A DNA stretch of 64,000 bases from the NCBI GenBank assembly GCA_003252395.1, contig QKEL01000008.1, positions 62,001 to 126,000 of the forward strand, read 5' to 3'. The position numbers and the translations under genes are program-made. Shown in pieces: positions 9,336 to 16,757 of the stretch; position 1 is the first letter of the stretch, and every line of letters begins with the position of its first letter. This DNA comes from Spirochaetales bacterium (GTDB lineage: Bacteria; Spirochaetota; Spirochaetia; Treponematales; Treponemataceae). The notes below the pieces were generated by a model. That model saw only the letters and a program-made list of their open reading frames with translations, was not told the DNA's origin and did no database searches.

Positions 9336-9408
9336 GTCTGGCTGACGGTTTACGGCGTCAGCCAGACCGTCCGATACTCCGCCCCGGCAATCGGTTTTTT
9401 TTTGCCGG
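9336..9408 (+). terminator. Terminator-like hairpins after glmS
   Basis: A perfect 12-bp stem (9336-9347 with 9356-9367) follows glmS but has no adjacent U-tract. A second small stem (CCGGCAA / TTGCCGG, 9384-9390 and 9402-9408) carries a nine-T run in its loop region. Termination between glmS and guaA is likely, but neither hairpin is a textbook terminator. Confidence 0.45.
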
Positions 9409-9433
9409 CGGCGCCCTTTTCGCCCGGCGACCC

Positions 9434-9467
9434 TTCACTTTCGCCCGCCCTTTTGCTATGCTGGGCC
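9434..9467 (+). promoter_or_regulatory. guaA promoter, probably leaderless
   Basis: TTCACT (9434-9439), a 17-bp spacer and TATGCT (9457-9462) with an extended TG-n element. The -10 box ends only 5 nt before the guaA ATG, and there is no ribosome-binding site. Confidence 0.6.
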
Positions 9468-11432
9468 ATGGAACACCAAAAAATAATCGTCCTTGATTTC
9501 GGAAGCCAATACGCTCACCTGATCGCGAAACGGTTCCGCCTCCTCGGGTTTTATTCAGAAATCGCCATGCCCTCCGCGCCCCTTTCCGCCTTTGACGGGG
9601 CCATGGGCGTCGTTATGTCCGGCGGTCCTTCTTCGGTCTACGAAACAAACCTTCCCACGTTTAACGAGGAGATACTCGGACTGCCCGTTCCGATTCTCGG
9701 GCTCTGCTACGGCCACCAGTTGATGGCCCAATGCTACGGCGGTACGGTGGAAAAGGCCCGAGTGGGTGAATTCGGCATTTCCAGCCTCGGCGCTCCGGCA
9801 GACCGTGCGGCAAACGAGCGGAATTCGCCCCTTTTCGAGGGCCTCACGCTCCCGACCCAGGTCTGGATGAGCCATCAGGACGAGGTCACCGCCCCGCCGC
9901 CCGGTTTCGAGGTCATCGCCTCCACCAAGGACTGCCGATACGCGGCCTTGCAGAATCTCGCGAAAAAGCGGTGGAGCCTCCAATGCCACGTTGAAGTGAA
10001 AGACACCCCCGAGGGCGACAAAATCCTCGCCAATTTCGCGAAAATCTGCGGCATGGAAAAAAACTGGAGCCAGGATAGGGTTCTGGACCTGATTCTCGAC
10101 CATATCCGCGATTCCGCCGACGGTAAGCCCCACGAGAGCGGCGACACCCACGCCGGACCAGGCGACGGCAAGGCGCGGAAGGTGCTCCTTTTCCTTTCGG
10201 GCGGCGTGGATTCCACCGTCGCCTTCGCCCTGCTCAACAAGGCCCTGGGGCAGGATCGGGTACTCGGTTTACACATCGATAACGGTTTCATGCGCAAGCA
10301 GGAAAGCGCCATAATCGCCGAACGATACCGCGACGCGGGCTTCACTAATTTTATCGTGGAAGACGCCAGCGAAACCTTCCTGAAGGCGGTCTATCACGAG
10401 GCGGACCCGCAGAAAAAGCGCAAGGCCATAGGCGAGACCTTCATAACCGTGCGCGATACCGTGGTCAAAAGAATCGGCCTGGACGAATCGGAATGGCTCC
10501 TTGCCCAGGGAACACTCTACCCGGACATCATAGAATCGGGCGGCACGAAGAATTCCCACGTAATCAAAACGCACCACAATCGGGTTGAGGGAATCCAGGC
10601 GCTGATCGAAAAAGGCCTCATCGTGGAACCCCTGAAAGACCTCTACAAGGACGAAGTGCGCGTGATAGGCAAGAAAATCGGTCTTGCGGACGGTCTTGTG
10701 TACCGGCATCCCTTTCCCGGTCCGGGCCTTTCAATCAACGTGCTGGCGAGCCCGGGGCAAGCGGGTCCCGACGCGGCGAAAGACCGTCAGGAATTCGACC
10801 AAACGCTTTCGGCCCTCGCCGGGATCGACCTCTCGACGGAATTCGGCGCGGCGTCGAAACCGGGAAAAACCGCGTCGCTTCCGACGCTCGGCGCCCTCCC
10901 GGTCCGATCCGTGGGCGTACAGGGCGATTTCCGTACCTACCGTTTCCCGGCAGTGCTTTCCTTTCCGGGCCTTTGGAAGGATTTTCCCTCCTGGGAGTCC
11001 GTCGAAGCCGCCTCGTCCCGTATTACGAATACGGTAAAGGAAGTGAACCGCACGGTGTTGGAACTGTGGCGCCGGACCGACCCCGCGGGAAAACCGGTTC
11101 GCCTGGAGCTTCGCGAACTGTGGTGCGACCGCCCCCGGCTTGACCAAACCCGCGAGGTAGACGCGATCGTCCTGGACGAACTGAAAATGGCCGGCCTATA
11201 CCGCGCCATCTTCCAGCACCTTACGATCAACCTGCCGTGCGCGGCGGAAGAGGGCCACTGCGCCATCGTCCTCAGGCCGGTGGTTTCCGAGGACGTTATG
11301 ACCGCGCGGTTTGCCCACCTCGACCTCGCCGTCCTCCAGCGAATGGTAGACCGTATCAAGGAATTACGCTTCGTGGACGCGCTCTTCTACGACGTAACCA
11401 ATAAACCGCCGGCAACCTTTGGCTGGGAATAG
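9468..11432 (+). CDS. guaA: GMP synthase (glutamine-hydrolysing), long form
   Basis: Converts XMP to GMP. Start at 9468 (MEHQKIIVLDFGSQY); the longer frame from 9402 is extended into the non-coding spacer. The class I glutamine amidotransferase domain has its nucleophile at Cys80 (GLCYGHQ). The ATP-pyrophosphatase loop SGGVDST and the HPFPGPGL motif follow. The C-terminal dimerization part is unusually long. LPVRSVGVQGDFRTY, normally close to the C terminus, comes before about 125 further residues that contain VDAIVLDELKMAGLY and a second half ending KPPATFGWE. At 654 residues the protein resembles the long (human-type) enzyme rather than the 510-525-residue bacterial form. Identification is certain; the effect of the insert is not. 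Confidence 0.95.
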   Translation: MEHQKIIVLDFGSQYAHLIAKRFRLLGFYSEIAMPSAPLSAFDGAMGVVMSGGPSSVYETNLPTFNEEILGLPVPILGLCYGHQLMAQCYGGTVEKARVGEFGISSLGAPADRAANERNSPLFEGLTLPTQVWMSHQDEVTAPPPGFEVIASTKDCRYAALQNLAKKRWSLQCHVEVKDTPEGDKILANFAKICGMEKNWSQDRVLDLILDHIRDSADGKPHESGDTHAGPGDGKARKVLLFLSGGVDSTVAFALLNKALGQDRVLGLHIDNGFMRKQESAIIAERYRDAGFTNFIVEDASETFLKAVYHEADPQKKRKAIGETFITVRDTVVKRIGLDESEWLLAQGTLYPDIIESGGTKNSHVIKTHHNRVEGIQALIEKGLIVEPLKDLYKDEVRVIGKKIGLADGLVYRHPFPGPGLSINVLASPGQAGPDAAKDRQEFDQTLSALAGIDLSTEFGAASKPGKTASLPTLGALPVRSVGVQGDFRTYRFPAVLSFPGLWKDFPSWESVEAASSRITNTVKEVNRTVLELWRRTDPAGKPVRLELRELWCDRPRLDQTREVDAIVLDELKMAGLYRAIFQHLTINLPCAAEEGHCAIVLRPVVSEDVMTARFAHLDLAVLQRMVDRIKELRFVDALFYDVTNKPPATFGWE

Positions 11433-11493
11433 CGCGGGGCGGCGCGGGGGAAAAAAACGGGGGCGGGACGATGGTTTCGCCCTTTTTTTATAG

Positions 11494-11505
11494 TATATTG
11501 GTACT
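11494..11505 (+). promoter_or_regulatory. Probable leaderless promoter of the hybrid kinase gene
   Basis: TATATT (11494-11499), with an overlapping TATAGT at 11489-11494, lies 6 nt before ATG at 11506. The gap has no Shine-Dalgarno sequence. No clear -35. Confidence 0.4.
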
Positions 11506-14310
11506 ATGCGCACCAGAAAAACGCGAAACGGCCGCCGAAGCGAACGGCGCCGGGTCACTTCGCCGGCACTCTTACGGCTCTTGCTCCTCCCGATCCTGGT
11601 TGGAAGCCCCGCCTTAATCCTTTTCATTTCCCAATTCAACGGGGCGACCCTTCACCAAGCCTTTCTCAACGCCTGGTCCGGCCTTTTTTCCCGGGAAGGT
11701 TTCGTCCAGGTATGGAGTATCATCGCGCTCACCACGGTCGCGTTTTACGGGTATCTTTCCCCCGTCCTGCGCTTTTTCTGCTACTGCGGCACGGAAACCT
11801 GCGCCGTCGGCGACGCGAATCGGGTAATTCGCCGGCTCAATTCCCTTCATGCGTTCGTGATCGGCTTTTCGATAGCCGGCTTTCTTTCCGGCGAATTGCT
11901 CCATTTGATCGCCTCAGGCGGGGTGCCGAGCCTCACGAGCTCCGTTCAGCTCACCGTCTTGAGCGCCCTTTCCCAGGGTTTCCTCACGGGCACCATGATT
12001 TCGATCAACGTGGACAATATACTCTTCCCGGCAAAACGCGCCGCCCTCGCCTACGATCCCGAAATACGGCTCAAGAAATCCTCGCTGTACGCGAAAATCG
12101 TGCTTATCTATTCGGCGCTGGTCTTTTTCATACTCATGCAGCTCTACGGCACCTCGTCAAATTTTCTCGATTTAGGCATGCGACTTCCCGGCGATGGACA
12201 GCCGACCCCTAAAGCGGGCCTTTTCTTCGATTCCGTGATTCACGACGATCGGGTCGAATCGGCCTTAAAGGTGGTATTGGTCAAGACACTCATCTATCTC
12301 CTTTTCGTGATCGAAATGTCGCTTCAAATCAAGCAGATACTGAAGTATCCCATCCGAACCATGCAAAATCGGCTCAGGAACCTGAATAGCGGCAATATTC
12401 GCAAGGTATCGGCCATTGACATCGTCTCCAACGACGAATTTTCCGAACTCTTCCGCGAGATAAACACCCTCATCGCGCGGCAACAGGCGGAACTGGACAG
12501 CTCAAGCAAACGTCTCGAGGCCCTGGTATCCATGGCGGCCGATCCCGTCATTTCCTTCGGCGCCGACGGCTATATCAGGGTTTTCAATCCCGCCGCAGAG
12601 CGCTTTTTCGGCTATACGGCCAAAGAGGCAGAGGCCCTGTGCGTTACCGAAATACTGGAATTCCCCGACAACGATATGTCCTGCGCCACCGAAGCCAAGG
12701 CCGCGAAGGAAGGCAGCGAACCCGTCGGGGATATTTTCGGCAGGGTCGAGGGAATCAGGCGGATGTGGGGCGTGCGAAAGGGCGGAGGGCGGGCGCTGAT
12801 CGAGAGTAACGTCAGTTTCGCCACGGGTGAGGGGGGGGCCGTCTATACCGCCATCCTGCGGGACATTAGCGCGCAGCTCGAGATCGAGGATTCCCTGAAA
12901 AAAGCCAAATCGGCGGCGGAAAACGCGAACCGACTGAAGTCGGAATTCCTCGCGAACATGAGTCACGAACTGCGAACCCCGCTCAACGCGGTGCTCGGCT
13001 TTACCCAACTGTTGGCCGCCGACCGTAACCTCACCGAGGGACAGCTGGAAAAGATCAATATCGTATCGCGTTCGGGAGAGCATCTCCTTTCCCTCATCAA
13101 CGATATCCTCGACATTTCCAAAATCGAGGCGGGCAAACAGGAATTGCACCCGGTCGTCTTCAATCCTTCCCGTTTCGTGGAAGACATTCACGAAATGTTC
13201 TCGCTCAGGTGCAAAAAGGCCGGGTTGGGGCTGTACGTGGAATACGCCGGGCCGCCCCTTCCCGAAAGGGTCCAGGGCGACTTGGGCAAACTCAGGCAGA
13301 TACTCATCAACCTGGTGGGCAACGCGGTGAAATTCACGGCCGAAGGCGGTATAGGCATAACCGTTGGCCCTGACGGGGACCAAATCCGGTTTTCCGTCAC
13401 GGACACCGGGAAGGGCATTCCCCGCGAGGAGCTGGACCTTATTCTCCAACCCTTCGCGCAGGCCTCTACCAACGACAACGAGGGCGGAACCGGCCTGGGG
13501 CTGGCCATCTCGTCGCGGTTCATCCAGATGATGGGCGGAACGTTGGCGGTGGAAAGCGAGGTCGGAAAGGGCAGTACCTTCACCTTTGCCGTGGACCTGC
13601 CGGCCACCGACGCGCCCCTGCCTGAAGAGCGCCCCGACGGGGTGGCTATCGCGGTCAAAAAGGGCACCGAGGCGACGGTTCTCATCGTGGACGACAAGGA
13701 ACTGAACCGGCTGGTCTTGAAGGAAATGCTGGAAGGCGCGGGCTTTCTGGCCATGGAAGCGGAAAACGGGCGCGTCGCGGCGGAACGGGCGGCGGAGTTT
13801 AAGCCGGCCCTGATTTTCATGGATATTAAGATGCCCGTCATGGACGGGTTTGAGGCTATGCGAAAGATTCGGGAAAACCCGGAAACGGCGCGCATTCCCG
13901 TATTCGCCCTGACCGCCAGCGCCTTCGTGAACGACGAGAAAAGAATACTGGAATCGGGCTTTAACGGTTTCCTCGCCAAACCCTTCAAGCGCTCCGCCCT
14001 GTTCGCCCTCATCAGGGACAAATCCACGGTCGCGCTGGAATACGAGACCGTGGAACCGAACGAGCGGGAAGCGGTGCCCGATTTTGAAAGCCTGGATTTC
14101 CGCTCCATCGCGGCCGAAATCGGAAAAGGCGCGGTTACGGAGCTCGCGGACTCCCTCATGATCAACGACTTTACCGCCATCGGCGCGCTGGCGGACCGGT
14201 TCCGCGCTACCGAAGGGGATTTTGCTGCCCTCGTCCGCTACTATGCCGACGGGTTCGACGAAGATTCGCTGCAACGGGTGCTCGAGGCGCTCGGATCGGA
14301 TACGGAATAA
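11506..14310 (+). CDS. Membrane hybrid histidine kinase (PAS-HisKA-HATPase-REC)
   Basis: A 934-residue sensor. The N-terminal 275 residues hold about six hydrophobic segments. A HAMP-like linker follows (NLNSGNIRKVSAIDIVSNDE), then a PAS domain (about 330-450), HisKA with phospho-acceptor His487 in MSHELRTPLNAV, and HATPase with GNAVKFT, DTGKGIP and GGTGLGLAIS. The receiver has acceptor Asp773 in FMDIKMPVMDGF. The last 80 residues resemble no domain I can name, though an HPt-like helix bundle is possible. The next gene, 14 nt downstream, is a receiver-adenylate cyclase and the obvious output partner. The input signal is unknown. Confidence 0.9.
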   Translation: MRTRKTRNGRRSERRRVTSPALLRLLLLPILVGSPALILFISQFNGATLHQAFLNAWSGLFSREGFVQVWSIIALTTVAFYGYLSPVLRFFCYCGTETCAVGDANRVIRRLNSLHAFVIGFSIAGFLSGELLHLIASGGVPSLTSSVQLTVLSALSQGFLTGTMISINVDNILFPAKRAALAYDPEIRLKKSSLYAKIVLIYSALVFFILMQLYGTSSNFLDLGMRLPGDGQPTPKAGLFFDSVIHDDRVESALKVVLVKTLIYLLFVIEMSLQIKQILKYPIRTMQNRLRNLNSGNIRKVSAIDIVSNDEFSELFREINTLIARQQAELDSSSKRLEALVSMAADPVISFGADGYIRVFNPAAERFFGYTAKEAEALCVTEILEFPDNDMSCATEAKAAKEGSEPVGDIFGRVEGIRRMWGVRKGGGRALIESNVSFATGEGGAVYTAILRDISAQLEIEDSLKKAKSAAENANRLKSEFLANMSHELRTPLNAVLGFTQLLAADRNLTEGQLEKINIVSRSGEHLLSLINDILDISKIEAGKQELHPVVFNPSRFVEDIHEMFSLRCKKAGLGLYVEYAGPPLPERVQGDLGKLRQILINLVGNAVKFTAEGGIGITVGPDGDQIRFSVTDTGKGIPREELDLILQPFAQASTNDNEGGTGLGLAISSRFIQMMGGTLAVESEVGKGSTFTFAVDLPATDAPLPEERPDGVAIAVKKGTEATVLIVDDKELNRLVLKEMLEGAGFLAMEAENGRVAAERAAEFKPALIFMDIKMPVMDGFEAMRKIRENPETARIPVFALTASAFVNDEKRILESGFNGFLAKPFKRSALFALIRDKSTVALEYETVEPNEREAVPDFESLDFRSIAAEIGKGAVTELADSLMINDFTAIGALADRFRATEGDFAALVRYYADGFDEDSLQRVLEALGSDTE

Positions 14311-14324
14311 AAAAAGGACGGAGC

Positions 14325-15353
14325 ATGGAAAACGAGCAGAATCGCATTTTGGTGGTCGACGATATCGAGGAGAATCTCAAGGTTCTTTCCGGCACCCTCG
14401 TGGAGGAGGGTTTTTATCCCCTTCAGGCGAAAAACGGGGAACGGGCGATCCAGATCGCGAAGAAGGCGAAGCCTGACCTCATCCTCCTCGATATAAAAAT
14501 GCCGGACATGGACGGCTACGAGACCATAGCCGTTCTCAAGGCCGACCCGGAAACCGCGGATATTCCGGTAATCTTTATCTCGGCCCTTAACCAAATCGAA
14601 GACAAGGTAAAGGGCTTTCGCGCCGGGGCGGTGGACTACGTCTCGAAGCCCTTTCAGAAAGAAGAGGTGGTCGCGCGGGTCGGGACCCACCTGAAGCTTC
14701 GCGCCGCCCAGCGCGCGGTGGAAACTGAGCGCCAAAAATCGGAACAGCTTCTGCTGAGCATTCTGCCCGAGGCGGTGGCGGAAGAACTTAAACGGACCGG
14801 TCGTTGCGAGCCGGAGCAGTTTTCGGAGGTCACCTTCCTGTTTTCCGACCTGGTCGATTTCACGAGCAAATCCGAAACCCTCGACCCGGCCACCCTTATC
14901 GCCGAACTCAACGATATATTCACGGGCTTCGACGCGATCATGGCCAAGCGCGGCTGCGAACGGATCAAGACCATCGGCGACGCCTACCTCGCCGCCGCGG
15001 GAATCCCCGACCGCATCGAGGACCACGCCCTCCGGATGACGGAAGCGGCCCGGGACATGATCGCCTTCCTCGGCGAACGGAACGCCCACGGCCCCCACCG
15101 CTGGGAAATACGCGTAGGGGTGCATTCGGGTCCCGCCATCGCGGGAATCGTGGGAACGAACAAGTATATCTACGACGTGTTCGGCGATTCGGTAAACACC
15201 GCCTCCCGGATGGAATCGAATTCGCTCCCCATGAAGATCAACCTTTCCGAGGCCACCGCCGCGCTCGTGGCGGGACGAATTCCCCTCGAAAGCCGCGAAG
15301 GGGTCGAGGTGAAGGGGAAGGGCTCCATGCGCATGTTTTTCGTAAAAACCTGA
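14325..15353 (+). CDS. Response regulator with adenylate cyclase output
   Basis: A 342-residue cytoplasmic protein. The receiver domain (1-125) has acceptor Asp56 in LLDIKMPDMDG and the conserved late Lys in VSKPFQ. A coiled linker (QRAVETERQKSEQLLLSILPEAVAEEL) leads to a class III cyclase (about 165-340) with metal aspartates in FSDLVDFT. Lys in IKTIGDAY and Asp in YDVFGDSVNTASRM are the residues expected for ATP, not GTP. It follows the hybrid kinase by 14 nt, so a kinase-to-cAMP relay is likely. Its product could be read by the BrkB-cNMP protein in this window. Confidence 0.93.
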   Translation: MENEQNRILVVDDIEENLKVLSGTLVEEGFYPLQAKNGERAIQIAKKAKPDLILLDIKMPDMDGYETIAVLKADPETADIPVIFISALNQIEDKVKGFRAGAVDYVSKPFQKEEVVARVGTHLKLRAAQRAVETERQKSEQLLLSILPEAVAEELKRTGRCEPEQFSEVTFLFSDLVDFTSKSETLDPATLIAELNDIFTGFDAIMAKRGCERIKTIGDAYLAAAGIPDRIEDHALRMTEAARDMIAFLGERNAHGPHRWEIRVGVHSGPAIAGIVGTNKYIYDVFGDSVNTASRMESNSLPMKINLSEATAALVAGRIPLESREGVEVKGKGSMRMFFVKT

Positions 15354-15383
15354 GCGGGAAGTGACGGTATTGACCGTTCGCTG

Positions 15384-15397
15384 TGTTACAGTATTGA
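15384..15397 (+). promoter_or_regulatory. Probable leaderless promoter of the ECF sigma unit
   Basis: An extended -10 (TG-T-TACAGT, box 15387-15392) ends 5 nt before ATG at 15398. A TTGACC at 15370-15375 lies 11 bp from that box, too close for standard spacing, but 16 bp from TATTGA (15392-15397). Confidence 0.4.
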
Positions 15398-15919
15398 ATG
15401 CAGGGAACGGTACAGACCATGAACGAAAACGGATACATGACACTCGACAACTTTGAAGCGCTCTATGAACGATTCGGGCCCATGGTCCTGCGCCGGTGTA
15501 AATTTCTCCTTGGCGACGAAGATCAAGCGCTCGACGTAATGCAGGACGTGTTCGTCCGCATACTCGAACGACGCGACAGGATGGACTCGGTATGTTCGAG
15601 CCTGTTCTGGACCGTGGCAACCAATCTCTGTCTGAACAGGATCCGTTCGGACCGGGTTCGGTACGCCCCGCAGATCGATCACCTGCTGGACGGCATGGCC
15701 GACGGGAATCGCCAACACGAGGAACTGGTAGACACCTCCCTCTTTCTGGACTACGTCTTCACGGATACCAAGGAGGACACCCGCTACATGGCAACCTTGC
15801 ACTATGTGGACGGGCTGACCCTTGAGGAAACCGCGAAGGAAACAGGCCTATCGGTCTCCGGCGTGCGAAAGCGTCTCGCCGGGCTCCGCCGAAAGGCACT
15901 GGCATGTGCGGGAGAGTAA
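15398..15919 (+). CDS. ECF-type RNA polymerase sigma factor
   Basis: A 173-residue extracytoplasmic-function sigma factor. Sigma-2 is seen in FEALYERFGPMVLRRCKFLLGDEDQALDVMQDVFVRIL, and sigma-4 in TLHYVDGLTLEETAKETGLSVSGVRKRLAGLRRKAL with a helix-turn-helix. Start: ATG 15398 fits a leaderless promoter. ATG 15419 is an alternative with a weak AGGGA site 12 nt upstream. The next gene, a membrane protein with the layout of an anti-sigma factor, starts 2 nt after the stop, so the pair is almost surely co-translated. It is the likely regulator of the caspase/TonB unit downstream. Confidence 0.87.
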   Translation: MQGTVQTMNENGYMTLDNFEALYERFGPMVLRRCKFLLGDEDQALDVMQDVFVRILERRDRMDSVCSSLFWTVATNLCLNRIRSDRVRYAPQIDHLLDGMADGNRQHEELVDTSLFLDYVFTDTKEDTRYMATLHYVDGLTLEETAKETGLSVSGVRKRLAGLRRKALACAGE

Positions 15920-15921
15920 AC

Positions 15922-16746
15922 ATGAAACGACCAAACCTGTTCATCGAACGGATACAGCTGAAGGAAATATCCCCCCTTGGGGACTTTGAAGAGGCGGAAG
16001 CAGAGCGGCTGTCGGCAGACAATCGGGCCGTTCTCGAAAAGTACCCCGCCAGCGCCATGCGCGAGGCGGTAGCGGCCAAGCTTGCCGCCCGGGGGGCCGC
16101 CTCGAACGCTTCGGGCGATACCGCCCGTTCCGCGGGATCGGGGAGCGCCCTCAGGTTCCCCAACCTTCCCAAATCGACCCTTTTCCGGATAATACCCGTC
16201 GCGGCGGCGGCCTGCCTCGCGATCGCCGGAACCTTTACCTACATTGCCGCCCCGGAATTGTTCGCGGGCCGACTCGGGGCCTCGGTTCCCCTGTCCGGCG
16301 ACGCCTTTTCGGTCCGGGTTAAGGGCGGAAGCCCGATGCTCCACGTTTACCGGAAAACCTCCGACGGGGCCGAGCTGCTTTCCAGCGGAGAGAAAGCCAA
16401 GGAAAACGACGTGGTACAGATCCGGTACGCGGCGGGAACCGATACCTGGGGCGCGATCCTCTCGGTAGACGGCAACGGCATGGTAACCCAGCACTTTCCC
16501 GATTCGGGCGACGCCGCGGGAAAACTCGAGGCGGGCGGCGAAATCGCCCTCGCCTTCTCCTACCGGCTTGACGACGCGCCGAAATTCGAGCGTTTCATCC
16601 TCGTTTCGGGGACCAAGGAATTTTCCCTTTCGGACCTGAAACACGATCTTTCCAACCTCGCGCGGATACACCGCACGGGATCTTTCGCCCTTGACCCGCT
16701 TATACCGGGCGGCACCAGGGCGACGGACACTCTCCTTCGGAAATGA
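15922..16746 (+). CDS. Putative anti-sigma factor, single-pass membrane protein with DUF4384-like domain
   Basis: A 274-residue protein; start at 15922 with GGGAGAG upstream. Residues 1-86 are cytoplasmic, rich in charged residues and Ala, and hold the pattern AVLEKYPASAMREAVAAKL. One membrane segment lies at about 87-110. The outer part resembles DUF4384/ActD-like domains: EKAKENDVVQIRYAAGTDTWGAILSVDGNGMVTQHFP, then a strand-rich region with FERFILVSGTKEF. Position directly after an ECF sigma gene and single-pass topology support an anti-sigma role; no zinc-finger motif is visible. Its stop codon overlaps the upstream ATG of the next reading frame. Confidence 0.6.
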   Translation: MKRPNLFIERIQLKEISPLGDFEEAEAERLSADNRAVLEKYPASAMREAVAAKLAARGAASNASGDTARSAGSGSALRFPNLPKSTLFRIIPVAAAACLAIAGTFTYIAAPELFAGRLGASVPLSGDAFSVRVKGGSPMLHVYRKTSDGAELLSSGEKAKENDVVQIRYAAGTDTWGAILSVDGNGMVTQHFPDSGDAAGKLEAGGEIALAFSYRLDDAPKFERFILVSGTKEFSLSDLKHDLSNLARIHRTGSFALDPLIPGGTRATDTLLRK

Positions 16747-16757
16747 GGGATACCAAA

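Noticed and set aside
12502..14274. 590-residue open frame on the minus strand
   Set aside because: It is the antisense shadow of the hybrid kinase gene, whose motifs are unmistakable; the shadow has no domain and no ribosome-binding site.
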